Source of the DNA: Galbitalea sp036271795 | GTDB taxonomy: Bacteria > Actinomycetota > Actinomycetes > Actinomycetales > Microbacteriaceae | NCBI GenBank assembly: GCA_036271795.1 | Contig: DATAZY010000087.1 | Location: forward strand, 35,887 to 99,886 | Length of the DNA: 64,000 bases | Reading direction: 5' to 3' | Shown here: piece after piece, positions 31,158 through 39,624 of the stretch | How the letters are laid out: each line of letters begins with the position of its first letter | Numbering within the stretch: the stretch's first letter is position 1 | Notes under the pieces: model-generated | Database searches by the model: none | What the model saw: only the letters and a program-made list of their open reading frames with translations | Told to the model about the DNA's origin: nothing | Made by a program: the position numbers and the translations under genes

Positions 31158-31561
31158 GACGCGAGCGCGTCCAGCCGTTCGATCAGTGCCCGGGCATATG
31201 CGTCGGACGCATTCGAGTCGAGGAATTCGCGAGTTGCACCGTCGATCGCCGCGGCTATCCTGAATTCCTCGCCCGCGGCATCCAGCCGAACGAAGGCTGA
31301 ACCAAGGAGTTCACGCAGTTGCGCCTCGCTCGGCAACCACAGCGTGTCCTCGATCGCCACGGAATCGAGCGCCCACTCCGTCGTCCCGTTGAAACCGAGA
31401 ACGGTTCCCGTCGAAAACTCGTGAGCCTCGACGGTCAGGTCGCTGAGATAGAACACGTCGGCATCGGCTTCGATCCGGTCGATGCAAAACGCGTCGCCGA
31501 CTGTTGGATGCCACACCAGCCCGGAATCGCGCAACGCGCGAGCAAGGGCGATCGAGATCAT
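31154..31561 (-). CDS. Conserved hypothetical actinobacterial protein
   Basis: 135 residues from ATG 31561 (MISIALARALRDSGLVWHPTVGDAFCIDRIEADADVFYLSDLTVEAHEF). The composition is soluble, with an acidic beta-rich first half and helical C-terminus ending ARALIERLDALAS. The reading 20 codons longer lacks a good start signal. It sits between the convergent ycnI (4-base stop overlap) and the aldose epimerase gene, eight bases downstream of the latter, so it is probably co-transcribed with the epimerase. I know the type as a conserved protein without a function. Confidence 0.7.
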   Translation of the reverse strand: MISIALARALRDSGLVWHPTVGDAFCIDRIEADADVFYLSDLTVEAHEFSTGTVLGFNGTTEWALDSVAIEDTLWLPSEAQLRELLGSAFVRLDAAGEEFRIAAAIDGATREFLDSNASDAYARALIERLDALAS

Positions 31562-31568
31562 CGGCCCG

Positions 31569-32501
31569 CTACTCCGTCGGAACTGTGTATCGGATGCCCC
31601 AGGCCGCCTGCCAGGTCTCACCCGGGTTCAGCCACCTGAGCGCCTGGCCCGAGTTGAACGCGTTGGCGGGAGCCGTCATCGGCTCCATCGCGATCGCCGT
31701 GACGAAGCCCGTGCCGCGGGGAAACTTTCGGGTCGTGAAGATCTGGGCGAACGGAAAGTTCTCGTCCTGCCAAAGCGCGACGGAACGGCCATCCGGTGCC
31801 GTGAGTACCGCCGTAACCTGGTTAGCCGGTGTCAGATCCCCGAACGCGTCGTCGAGGTTCAGTTCGGCGACTTTGCGGCCCGCGCGCAGGTCGTAGTCCG
31901 TACCTTCCACGGAAACCTCCGCCGAGGGATTCAACCGCTCGTCGACCGGAAAATGGGTGTTGGCGTGCACGGTCAGGGTGAGGTCGTCGGTCGGAACATC
32001 GCCGATCTGAAAGAAGGGATGCGTGCCAATCGCGACCGGCGCTGGCAGGTCGGATTCGTTCGTGATGCGGTGGGTGACGGTCATCCCATCATCGGTCAGT
32101 TCGTGCCGGACCGATGTCTCGAGGAAGAACGGATATCCGTGCTGGGGGAAAATAGTCGCGCCCAAAGTCACGGCGCCGTCGCTCTGCTCGATGACCCGAT
32201 ACGGAGCGAAGCGCAGCAGGCCGTGGATGGCGTTGTGCTTTTCTGGCTCGGTGAGGTCGAGCTGTTGCGGCTCGCCGTCGAGCTTCCAGACGCCGTCCTC
32301 GATCCGGTTGGGCCAGGGCACGAGCACGATCCCGTCGGCGAACGGAGGGGCCGAGAACTCGCCGTAGGGCTCGGTCAGTTCGACGCCGCCGATCCGAAAC
32401 TCGCGAATTGATGCAGCGACTTCGACGATCACGGCCTCCGCGAGACCATTGGGGGTGTTGCGACTCAGACGGAATTGTTCACCAGTGGGGGCACGCACCA
32501 C
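31569..32501 (-). CDS. Aldose 1-epimerase-like protein
   Basis: 310 residues, start GTG 32501 (GTG also at 32498). Family marks of galactose mutarotase-like proteins: LVPWPNRIEDG, NAIHGLLRFAPY with the conserved His, AIGTHPFFQIG with the second catalytic His, and FVTAIAMEPMTAP with the catalytic Glu. Interconverts alpha and beta anomers of sugars or sugar phosphates. It has no sugar-operon neighbours, so the preferred substrate is unclear. Confidence 0.88.
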   Translation of the reverse strand: MVRAPTGEQFRLSRNTPNGLAEAVIVEVAASIREFRIGGVELTEPYGEFSAPPFADGIVLVPWPNRIEDGVWKLDGEPQQLDLTEPEKHNAIHGLLRFAPYRVIEQSDGAVTLGATIFPQHGYPFFLETSVRHELTDDGMTVTHRITNESDLPAPVAIGTHPFFQIGDVPTDDLTLTVHANTHFPVDERLNPSAEVSVEGTDYDLRAGRKVAELNLDDAFGDLTPANQVTAVLTAPDGRSVALWQDENFPFAQIFTTRKFPRGTGFVTAIAMEPMTAPANAFNSGQALRWLNPGETWQAAWGIRYTVPTE

Positions 32502-32543
32502 GCCAGCCTAGCGGCGAGGCTGGCGGACAAGCACAGTGCCAGC

Positions 32544-33947
32544 CTAATGATGATGCGGGCGACTACGATTCTCCGCAGGCATGGGCGCCTCCAGTGCCTC
32601 GAGGTACTTCACCTCGGTCTCGATGTCGTTCAGCAGACTGCCCGCGAGGTCGCGGCTCAGCCCGTTGCGAACGACGATGCGCTGCACCGTGATTTGGGCG
32701 AGATCGTCTGGCATCGGGTAGGCCGGCACCAGCCAGCCGCGCATGCGCAACCGGTCGGAGAGGTCGTAGAGCGTCCAGTGACCCTTGTGGCCGTCCTTGA
32801 GCTTCCAGGCGAAGACCGGGATGTCGGCGCCGTCGCTCATAAGCTCGAACGGCTCCATTTTCCCGATCGCTTCTGAGAGGTACCTGGCGACGTCGCGCGA
32901 CGCCCCCTGAACTGACTTGTAGCCCTCGAACCCCAGCCGGAGGAACAGGTAGTACTGCAGCAGCACCTGAGCACCCGGACGCGAGAAGTTGAGCGCGAAC
33001 GTCGGCATGTCGCCGCCGAGGTAGCTCACCCGGAACACGAGGTCGTCGGGCAGCAGGTCCTCGGTGCGCCAGACGATCCAGCCGAGGCCGGGATAGACCA
33101 ACCCGTACTTGTGACCGGAAGTGTTGATTGAGTGCACGCGCTCGAGGCGGAAATCCCAGACAACGTCGGGCTGCAGGAACGGAGCGATCATGGCGCCGGA
33201 TGCGCCGTCGACGTGGATCGGGATGTCCAGCCCGGTCTTCACCTGCAGCGCGTCGAGCGCCGCGGCGATCTCCTCGACGGGCTCGTAGACGCCGGTGTAG
33301 GTCACGCCCATGATCGCAACAACCCCGATGGTGTTCTCGTCAATGTAATCCTCGAGCTGGGCACCCGACAGAGTCGGGTACTTGTCGGAGACCGGGACGT
33401 ACCGAGGCTCGACATCCCAGTAGTTGCAGAACTTCTCCCAGCAGACCTGCACGGCCGCGCTCATCACGAGGTTCGGTTTGGATGCATCCTTGCCTGCTGC
33501 TGCGCGCGCGTGCTGCCAGCGACGCTTGAGCGCCAGACCGCCGAGCATGCAGGCCTCGGACGAGCCGATCGTGGATGTGCCGATGCTCTTCTCGGAGTCC
33601 GGCGAGCTCCACAGGTGGGCGAGCATCCGCCAACAGCGCGTCTCGATCGCAGCCGTCTGCGGGTACTCGTCCTTGTCGATCATGTTTTTGTCGGCGGCCT
33701 CCGCGTAGAGGCGGATCGACTGGTCATCCATCCAGGTGCCGACGAACGTTGCGAGGTTGAGGCGAGCGTTGCCGTCGAGCATGGATTCGTCATGCACGAT
33801 CTGGTACGCCGTCTCGGGCTGGGTCGGCCGATCGGGCATGACGAAGCGAGGAAGTTCTGTCGCTTCGCCGAGCCGTGAAAACAACGGGTTCAGCTCGATC
33901 GGTTCTGCGGTCTCGCGGTGATGCTTGATGTGCCCGGTCTTTGCCAT
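32544..33947 (-). CDS. gadB: Glutamate decarboxylase (PLP)
   Basis: 467 residues. Converts glutamate to GABA, consuming a proton. PLP lysine in NTSGHKYGL at Lys280; IHVDGASGAMIAPF and TSTIGSSEACMLGGLALKRRW are cofactor- and substrate-binding segments of the group II Glu decarboxylase family. The C-terminus ends in three histidines (RSRPHHH), near the region that controls activity by pH in other bacteria. No GABA antiporter gene is adjacent, which is unusual for an acid-resistance system; a GABA-shunt role is possible. Confidence 0.93.
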   Translation of the reverse strand: MAKTGHIKHHRETAEPIELNPLFSRLGEATELPRFVMPDRPTQPETAYQIVHDESMLDGNARLNLATFVGTWMDDQSIRLYAEAADKNMIDKDEYPQTAAIETRCWRMLAHLWSSPDSEKSIGTSTIGSSEACMLGGLALKRRWQHARAAAGKDASKPNLVMSAAVQVCWEKFCNYWDVEPRYVPVSDKYPTLSGAQLEDYIDENTIGVVAIMGVTYTGVYEPVEEIAAALDALQVKTGLDIPIHVDGASGAMIAPFLQPDVVWDFRLERVHSINTSGHKYGLVYPGLGWIVWRTEDLLPDDLVFRVSYLGGDMPTFALNFSRPGAQVLLQYYLFLRLGFEGYKSVQGASRDVARYLSEAIGKMEPFELMSDGADIPVFAWKLKDGHKGHWTLYDLSDRLRMRGWLVPAYPMPDDLAQITVQRIVVRNGLSRDLAGSLLNDIETEVKYLEALEAPMPAENRSRPHHH

Positions 33948-33978
33948 TGGGTTCCCAATCGTCGATTGATCAGCGCGG

Positions 33979-34007
33979 CCGTAGGTCGGGCTATCGAAAC
34001 CCTACGG
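33979..34007. terminator. Hairpin between gadB and folD
   Basis: CCGTAGG (33979-33985) pairs with CCTACGG (34001-34007) across a 15-nt loop. It may end the glyA-folD transcript; there is no T-run. The rest of 33948-34117 shows nothing else. Confidence 0.4.
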
Positions 34008-34117
34008 GCTGGGAGGGATCGACGGGAATAGGGGTCGATTACTCAGCTTCAATCCGGTGCGCGCCGCGCGAACTGACCCCACTGGTCGTTGTGACTCCGG
34101 CTCAACGGCAACGTGAG

Positions 34118-35005
34118 TCAGCTCGACGAAGCCGCGCGCTCGGCGGCGAGAACAACGTTGTTGAGGAGCATGGCGCGCGTCATCGGCCCCACGCCGCCCG
34201 GGTTGGGCGACAGCCAGCCCGCGACTTCTGCTACTGCGGGATCGACATCCCCCGCGAGCTTCGCCTTGCCACTTTCCGTCATGCCGACCCGGGTCACACC
34301 GACATCAAGTACCGCGGCGCCCGGCTTGACCCAGTCCGGCTTGACGAGGTGCGGCACCCCCACCGCCGCAACGACGATGTCCGCGCGGCGCACCTCTGCG
34401 GGCAGGTCGTCAGTGCGTGAATGGGTCAGTGTGACGGTCGAGTCGATGCCCTTACGCGTCAGCATGAGGCCGAGCGGACGCCCAACCGTAAGCCCGCGCC
34501 CGATGACCACCACGTGTCGTCCGGGGAACTCGACCCCGTAGCGCTCGGCCAACTCGATGATCCCGGCAGGCGTACACGGAAGCGGCGAGGTGATAAGTCC
34601 ATCCACCCCGAGCACCAGTCGACCCAGATTCACCGGGTGAAGCCCGTCGGCATCCTTTGCCGGATCGATGAGTTCGAGCATCGCGTGCTCATCGATCTCT
34701 CCGGGCAGCGGGAGCTGGACGATGAACCCGGTGACCCTCGGGTCCGAGTTCAGGTCGGCGATCGCCGCACGAACATCCGCTTCGTTTGCCGTCCCCGGCA
34801 GGTCGACGCGGACGGACTCGATGCCGACCTCGAGCGAATCCCGGTGCTTCCCGCCGACATAACTGAGCGAACCCGGATCATCGCCGACCAGCAGCGTCGC
34901 CAGTCCCGGCTTGATGCCCTTCTCCGCAAGCGCCGCGACTCGAACCTTGAGCTCATCTTTGATGGCGGATGCGGTCGCAACGCCGTCGAGCCTGATGGCG
35001 ACCAT
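34118..35005 (-). CDS. folD: Bifunctional methylene-THF dehydrogenase/cyclohydrolase FolD
   Basis: 295 residues. Converts 5,10-methylene-THF to 10-formyl-THF in one-carbon metabolism. Signature segments: the Y-x3-K motif (YVGGKH), GFIVQLPLPGEID, KDADGLHPVNLGRL, VVIGRGLTVGRPLGLML (nucleotide binding) and PNPGGVGPMTRAMLL. It is five bases downstream of glyA's stop, so glyA-folD form an operon, a chemically coherent pair (serine to methylene-THF to formyl-THF). It is therefore also under the ZTP riboswitch before glyA. Confidence 0.96.
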   Translation of the reverse strand: MVAIRLDGVATASAIKDELKVRVAALAEKGIKPGLATLLVGDDPGSLSYVGGKHRDSLEVGIESVRVDLPGTANEADVRAAIADLNSDPRVTGFIVQLPLPGEIDEHAMLELIDPAKDADGLHPVNLGRLVLGVDGLITSPLPCTPAGIIELAERYGVEFPGRHVVVIGRGLTVGRPLGLMLTRKGIDSTVTLTHSRTDDLPAEVRRADIVVAAVGVPHLVKPDWVKPGAAVLDVGVTRVGMTESGKAKLAGDVDPAVAEVAGWLSPNPGGVGPMTRAMLLNNVVLAAERAASSS

Positions 35006-35010
35006 CGCGC

Positions 35011-36294
35011 CTACTTCCAGGTACCGGGGCTCGTCAGTCCGTCATAGAGCGGGAACGCCTCGGTGAGGTTCGTGACCCGCTCCTTGAGCGCGAGCACGTC
35101 GGGCTCGGGCTTGAGGGCCGTCGCGATGATCTCGGCGACCTCGGTGAATTCCGCGTCCCCGAATCCCCGCGTTGCCAGCGCCGGCGTACCGATGCGAACC
35201 CCCGATGGCGTCATCGGCGGGCGCGGGTCGAACGGCACAGCGTTGCGGTTCACCGTGATGCCGACGGAGTGCAGGATGTCCTCCGCATTCTGACCGTGGA
35301 TGGCAGACTCCCGCAGGTCGACGAGCACCAGGTGAACGTCGGTGCCGCCGGTGAGAACATCCACGCCAACGGACCTGGTGTCTTCTGCGGTGAGCCGCTC
35401 GGCGAGGATCTTCGCGCCGCGAATCGTGCGCTCCTGGCGGTCCTTGAACTCGGGCTCGGCAGCGAGTTTGAACGCGGTCGCCTTGGCAGCGATGACGTGC
35501 ATGAGCGGACCGCCCTGCTGGCCAGGGAAGACGTTCGAGTTGATCTTCTTCTGCAGCTCGAGGTCGTTCGTCAGGATGAAGCCGGAACGCGGTCCACCGA
35601 TCGTCTTGTGCACCGTGGATGAGGTGACATGCGCGTGCGGGACGGGCGACGGATGCAGGCCAGCCGCGACGAGTCCGGCGAAGTGCGCCATGTCCACCCA
35701 GAGCAGCGCGCCCACCTCGTCGGCGATTGCACGGAACGCCGCGAAATCGAGCTGGCGCGGGTACGCGGACCAGCCGGCGATGAGCACCTGAGGACGCACC
35801 TCGAGCGCCTTCTCGCGCACCGCATCCATGTCGACGAGCATGGTTGTCGGGTCGACGCCATAGGCGTGCGCCTCGTACAGCTTCCCGGAGAAGTTAAGCC
35901 GCATGCCGTGCGTCAGGTGGCCGCCGTGCGCAAGCTCGAGACCAAGGATCCGGTCTCCCGGATTCGCAATAGCGGCGAGAACTGCGGCATTGGCGGATGC
36001 GCCGGAGTGCGACTGGACGTTGGCGTATGCGGCGCCGAACAGGCTCTTCGCGCGGTCGATCGCCAACTGTTCCGCGACATCCACGAATTCGCAGCCGCCG
36101 TAGTAGCGGCGTCCGGGGTAGCCCTCGGCGTACTTGTTGGTGAGCACGGAGCCCTGCGACTCGAGTACCGCGCGCGGAACGAAGTTCTCGCTGGCGATCA
36201 TCTCAAGTGTGCCGCGCTGGCGGCCGAGTTCGTTGGCGAGGACGGCGGCGATTTCCGGGTCGACTTCAGACAAGGGGGAATTGAACGAGTTCAC
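35011..36294 (-). CDS. glyA: Serine hydroxymethyltransferase GlyA
   Basis: 427 residues from GTG 36294 (AGGAG nine bases upstream). Transfers the serine hydroxymethyl group to THF, giving glycine and methylene-THF. The PLP lysine is Lys230 in STVHKTIGGPRSG; the N-terminal NKYAEGYPGRRYYGGCE and LWVDMAHFAGLVAAGLHPSP are classic. A ZTP riboswitch lies immediately upstream, linking expression to purine-pathway stalling at the 10-formyl-THF step. Confidence 0.97.
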   Translation of the reverse strand: MNSFNSPLSEVDPEIAAVLANELGRQRGTLEMIASENFVPRAVLESQGSVLTNKYAEGYPGRRYYGGCEFVDVAEQLAIDRAKSLFGAAYANVQSHSGASANAAVLAAIANPGDRILGLELAHGGHLTHGMRLNFSGKLYEAHAYGVDPTTMLVDMDAVREKALEVRPQVLIAGWSAYPRQLDFAAFRAIADEVGALLWVDMAHFAGLVAAGLHPSPVPHAHVTSSTVHKTIGGPRSGFILTNDLELQKKINSNVFPGQQGGPLMHVIAAKATAFKLAAEPEFKDRQERTIRGAKILAERLTAEDTRSVGVDVLTGGTDVHLVLVDLRESAIHGQNAEDILHSVGITVNRNAVPFDPRPPMTPSGVRIGTPALATRGFGDAEFTEVAEIIATALKPEPDVLALKERVTNLTEAFPLYDGLTSPGTWK

Positions 36295-36329
36295 TGGCGC
36301 TCCTTTGACGGCTTGATAAATCTACTGTT

Positions 36330-36412
36330 CGCGGTAGCCCAGGCGTACGGCCACCAGCCGTGTCAGTCGCTCCCCGATGGTTGCCCATCTCAACGCCAGT
36401 TGCGACACCCTC
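36330..36412 (-). promoter_or_regulatory. ZTP (pfl) riboswitch controlling glyA-folD
   Basis: On the minus strand the leader reads GGGTGTCGC then AACTGGCG, the hairpin GATGG-GCAA-CCATC, GGGGAGCGAC closing the first helix, then after a short linker GCCGTACGCCTGGGC. These match the conserved pieces of the ZTP aptamer (the CUGGCG and GGGGAGCGAC side and the CCUGGGC hairpin). It lies about 40 bases before the glyA GTG. By family knowledge ZTP/ZMP binding raises expression when 10-formyl-THF is short. Confidence 0.9.
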
Positions 36413-36438
36413 ATCGTACCAAGCGGAGACGTCTCGCG

Positions 36439-37350
36439 TCATTGCCCGAGAAAGGCTTCGACTTCCGCCAGAGTCGCTGCTGTTGCCGGCCCGCGTCGGG
36501 TCGTGGCGATCGCGGCACAGGCGTTTGCGCGAACGACAGCATCGCTTGGCGACAGGGTGGCAGCGAGGCCGGCAAGGAAGGCGCCGCAGTGCGCATCCCC
36601 CGCTCCGTTGGTATCGACGGGCGCGACCGGAAAGCCCGCGATGTGTTCGACCTCGCCGTCGAGCGCCAGCAGGCATCCGTCCGCCCCGATGCGAATCAGG
36701 ACCCCGCGTGAGGTGCGAGACAGGATGCCGATTGCCTCTCGCGCATCGGCCCGGCCAGTCAGGATGGTGGCTTCGCGCTTGTTGCAGCTGAGCCAGTCTG
36801 CACGATTGCGAGCCACCGCCCACACCGAGGGCTGGATATCCGCAACAAGCGGACCGGGATCGAGCAGTGCCGTATTGCTGGTCTGAAGCGCCTCGAGCCA
36901 TGGCGTGAGCACGTTGGCGTTCGTTGCCGGGAGCAGTCCGTATCCCGAAACGTGCACCAGGTCATCCGGTTGGACGACGAGCGCGCCGAGCGCCCCAGCC
37001 GTCAGCTCAGCCTCCGCTCCGAACACGGTCACGAAAGTGCGCTCGCCTTCAGCGTCGATCAGCGCGATGTCGTATCCGGTGTCCCGGTCGGTCGCCGCCG
37101 GCAGAAGCGCTTCGATCCCGGCAGCACCGAGAGTGGATCGAACCAGGTCGCCAAAGAAACCGGTGCCATGTCCGCCCGCGTAGGCGGCGGGCAGACCCTG
37201 CCGCGCCGCGGCGAGCAACACGTTGAACGCACCCCCCGGAGCGATCGACGAGTCGGTCGCGAGCACATCCCCGCCGCGCACCGGCAGCGCCGGAACGGTC
37301 GCGAGCAGATCGACAATGATGTTGCCGACGCTGACCAGCCGCGGGCTCAT
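36439..37350 (-). CDS. PfkB-family sugar kinase
   Basis: 303 residues. Ribokinase-fold kinase: N-terminal GNIIVDLLATVPALPVRGGD, the GGAFNVLLAAARQG substrate motif and the C-terminal anion hole and catalytic Asp in APVDTNGAGDAHCGAFLAGL. It is last in a five-gene overlapping operon behind an ADP-ribosylglycohydrolase-like gene (4-base overlap). Likely phosphorylates the ribose or nucleoside released by the hydrolase; substrate not determinable here. Confidence 0.88.
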   Translation of the reverse strand: MSPRLVSVGNIIVDLLATVPALPVRGGDVLATDSSIAPGGAFNVLLAAARQGLPAAYAGGHGTGFFGDLVRSTLGAAGIEALLPAATDRDTGYDIALIDAEGERTFVTVFGAEAELTAGALGALVVQPDDLVHVSGYGLLPATNANVLTPWLEALQTSNTALLDPGPLVADIQPSVWAVARNRADWLSCNKREATILTGRADAREAIGILSRTSRGVLIRIGADGCLLALDGEVEHIAGFPVAPVDTNGAGDAHCGAFLAGLAATLSPSDAVVRANACAAIATTRRGPATAATLAEVEAFLGQ

Positions 37351-38336
37351 CGCAGCGCAAGCAATCCGTCGACGACGGTTTCGAGGTCGAGGCCGTTGAC
37401 TCGAACAACAATCCGGCGAGCCGCCTCGGGAAGAGCATCCACGCCGTAGATTGCCCCGCCCATCGCGCCAACCATGGCCGCGACGGTGTCACTGTCGCCG
37501 CCGAGCGAGGCTGCCGCAAGACACGCCTCCCACGGGTCTCCGGGGAAAAGGCGAAGTACTCCAAACGCCGCGGGGACCGACTCCTGCGTGACGAGACTGG
37601 TGCCAACCAGCTCATAGATGCGCGTCAGGCTGCCCTCTGTGTCAGTTGGATCGACCAGCTCGGCCGTCCACCGGATGCGTGCCGCGACGTCGGCCGCCGC
37701 CACCCAGTACCCTCGCTGGGAGCCAAGTTCTGCCGCCGCCGTCGCGAATCCGATGGCTTCGTCAAGGTCGGCGCCATCGATTCCCGCGCTCACCACGGCG
37801 GCAACCGCGGATGCTCCCGCGATCGCGACACCCGTGTTGTGGCTTGCACTACTGGCTTCGACGACTCGGTCCACGAGCGCGACCAGATCACCGGAATCGA
37901 CCACAACGCCTACCGGTGCGACGCGCATCGCGGCGCCGTTGGTCGTCCCGAATCGGCCGGATTCGTCGACGGATTCCCCCTCGATGACGGCCTCGACGGC
38001 GCGCTTCGTGGACGGGCCGAGCAGATCGAGCGAACCCTTCGCGCGCATCCGGTCTTCCCAGCGAACCAACTCGCGAGCGAACACCGCCGCGTCGACGTGC
38101 CCGTCGCCCTCGATGAGCAGGCTGGCGAGCAGGAGCGCCTGCTCGGTGTCGTCGGTGATGGATGCCGCGGGCATCCCCGCAGCGAGCGGATGATTCGCGT
38201 CGGCAGGCTCGAACGAACGAATGCTGCCGTACCGCACCGCGATCGCCTCGCGCGACATCAGCTGGGTCGGCATCCCGAGGGCGTCCCCGATCGCCAGGCC
38301 ATACAGCGCGCCGAGCGCCGAGTCGCGCCCGCTCAC
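37347..38336 (-). CDS. ADP-ribosylglycohydrolase-family protein
   Basis: 329 residues from GTG 38336 (overlaps the GntR stop). Metal-binding signatures of the ARH/DraG fold: GALYGLAIGDALGMP, SITDDTEQALLLASLL with paired Asp, and the C-terminal GGDSDTVAAMVGAMGGAIYG. Family members cleave N- or O-glycosidic bonds to ADP-ribose; in transport and kinase operons a nucleoside or ribosyl-compound hydrolase role is more likely than protein de-ADP-ribosylation. The upstream frame extension is shadow sequence. Confidence 0.88.
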   Translation of the reverse strand: MSGRDSALGALYGLAIGDALGMPTQLMSREAIAVRYGSIRSFEPADANHPLAAGMPAASITDDTEQALLLASLLIEGDGHVDAAVFARELVRWEDRMRAKGSLDLLGPSTKRAVEAVIEGESVDESGRFGTTNGAAMRVAPVGVVVDSGDLVALVDRVVEASSASHNTGVAIAGASAVAAVVSAGIDGADLDEAIGFATAAAELGSQRGYWVAAADVAARIRWTAELVDPTDTEGSLTRIYELVGTSLVTQESVPAAFGVLRLFPGDPWEACLAAASLGGDSDTVAAMVGAMGGAIYGVDALPEAARRIVVRVNGLDLETVVDGLLALR

Positions 38337-39055
38337 GAGCTCTGGGCGAACTGGAAGTGCAGGCTGAAGTGCGCCGGGTCCAGCAGGCTCTCGACATTTT
38401 CGACGAGGGCGCCCTCGGCCGTCCGGGTGACGCAGCGCGACCATAGGAACGACTCGCCGGGCGCTCGGCCGAGCAGCGCGGCATCCTCTTCACCGAGTCG
38501 ACGGATCTCGACCCACTGTTCCCCCTGGGCCGCGATCAGGTCGACATCCCTGAGCAGCTGCGTCAGCGAGCCGGCCGCCTTGCCCTCCGCGAGGGCCGTG
38601 ATAACGGCGGGCACGGCCGGGATACGGGAACGCTCATACGAAATCACGCCAACTCCCGCCGCGGAGCGCAACCGGTCGATAGCCGCGAACCGGTGAGCCG
38701 TCTCGCCCAGTTCGGCGGCGAGCGCCTCATCGTCGACCTCGTCCAGGTTCAGCACCTCAACGGTCGTCGCGACGCCGTGATCCCGAAGGGCGCGTGCCCA
38801 GCCGAGTTCGATGTCGAGCGGGTTGCCGTCGTAGGTGACGAAGGATCCCTTGCCGGACCGGGTGGCGATGAGACCGGATGCGCCCAGCTCGGAGAGCGCC
38901 GCACGCACGGTATTTCGACTCACGGAGAATCGTTCTGCAAGCGCCGTCTCGCCCGGCAATCGTCGTCCACGAGGCATACTGCCCCGACGGATCTCGCCCT
39001 CGAGCACCTGGACGATGTGTTCGTGCTTGAGGAGCGGCTGGCGCGGATCGGACAT
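38333..39055 (-). CDS. GntR-family regulator (HutC/UTRA type)
   Basis: 240 residues from ATG 39055. N-terminal winged helix (LEGEIRRGSMPRGRRLPGETALAERFSVSRNTVRAALSELGASGLIATRSGKGSFV), then a UTRA effector domain (about 75-235). It sits inside the operon between hydrolase genes, so it likely senses the operon's substrate or a phosphorylated product and represses the promoter upstream of the permease gene. Its stop overlaps the next start (GTGA). Confidence 0.9.
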   Translation of the reverse strand: MSDPRQPLLKHEHIVQVLEGEIRRGSMPRGRRLPGETALAERFSVSRNTVRAALSELGASGLIATRSGKGSFVTYDGNPLDIELGWARALRDHGVATTVEVLNLDEVDDEALAAELGETAHRFAAIDRLRSAAGVGVISYERSRIPAVPAVITALAEGKAAGSLTQLLRDVDLIAAQGEQWVEIRRLGEEDAALLGRAPGESFLWSRCVTRTAEGALVENVESLLDPAHFSLHFQFAQSS

Positions 39056-39057
39056 CG

Positions 39058-39624
39058 CTAGCCTGCCCGAGGTGCCGAGAGCACGGTTGCGGAGTTGGTG
39101 AGCTCGATGAGCGGGGCATAGAGAGCCATCGCGTCGAGTGCGCGCCGATGATCCTCCTCGGTGAGGCCTGCGCAGGCATCCTCGACGACTCTCACATGCA
39201 CGCCGGCATCCGCGGCGGCAAGCGCCGTCGAGATTACGCAGCAGTCGGTCGAGACACCTACGAGAACCATTTCGACGCTCCCCGCCATCGCAGAACTGAG
39301 ATCCGGCCCCCACTTGCCGAAGGTCGTCTCGGTGACGATTGGATGCTCCGCCGACGCGAGTCCGTCGGTGAGCTCATAGAGCGGGTCAGTCTCGGGCACC
39401 AGCGCAAATGGCCACAGCTCGTAGTACGGAATCCAGGCACCGGTCGGGCGCTCGGGCGCGACGAACCGGGTGAAGATTACTCGATCGCCGAATGCCAGAA
39501 CCAGGTGGGCAACCGTTGGTTCGATCGACGCGTATCCGGGCGTGGCCCACTGGCTCGTCGGGTCACCGAAGATGCGCTGCATATCGATGACGACGAGCCA
39601 GGGGTCGCGCCCGGAGTCGGTCAC
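39058..39624 (-). CDS. Isochorismatase-like cysteine hydrolase
   Basis: 188 residues from GTG 39624, overlapping the permease stop by four bases. Catalytic triad candidates: Asp14 (LVVIDMQ), Lys in ETTFGKWGPD and Cys in GVSTDCCVIS. The family includes nicotinamidases, N-carbamoylsarcosine amidases and ureidoacrylate hydrolases. With a nucleobase-type permease and ribosyl hydrolase in the same operon, amide hydrolysis of a freed base (for example nicotinamide) is a reasonable but unproven idea. Confidence 0.88.
   Translation of the reverse strand: MTDSGRDPWLVVIDMQRIFGDPTSQWATPGYASIEPTVAHLVLAFGDRVIFTRFVAPERPTGAWIPYYELWPFALVPETDPLYELTDGLASAEHPIVTETTFGKWGPDLSSAMAGSVEMVLVGVSTDCCVISTALAAADAGVHVRVVEDACAGLTEEDHRRALDAMALYAPLIELTNSATVLSAPRAG

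Noticed and set aside
36295..36438. Glycine riboswitch before glyA
   Set aside because: The conserved blocks match the ZTP aptamer rather than the paired glycine aptamers.
35269..36711. Long plus-strand open frames over glyA and the PfkB gene
   Set aside because: High GC produces long antisense frames; their products lack motifs and are Arg/Ala-rich shadows of the minus-strand genes.
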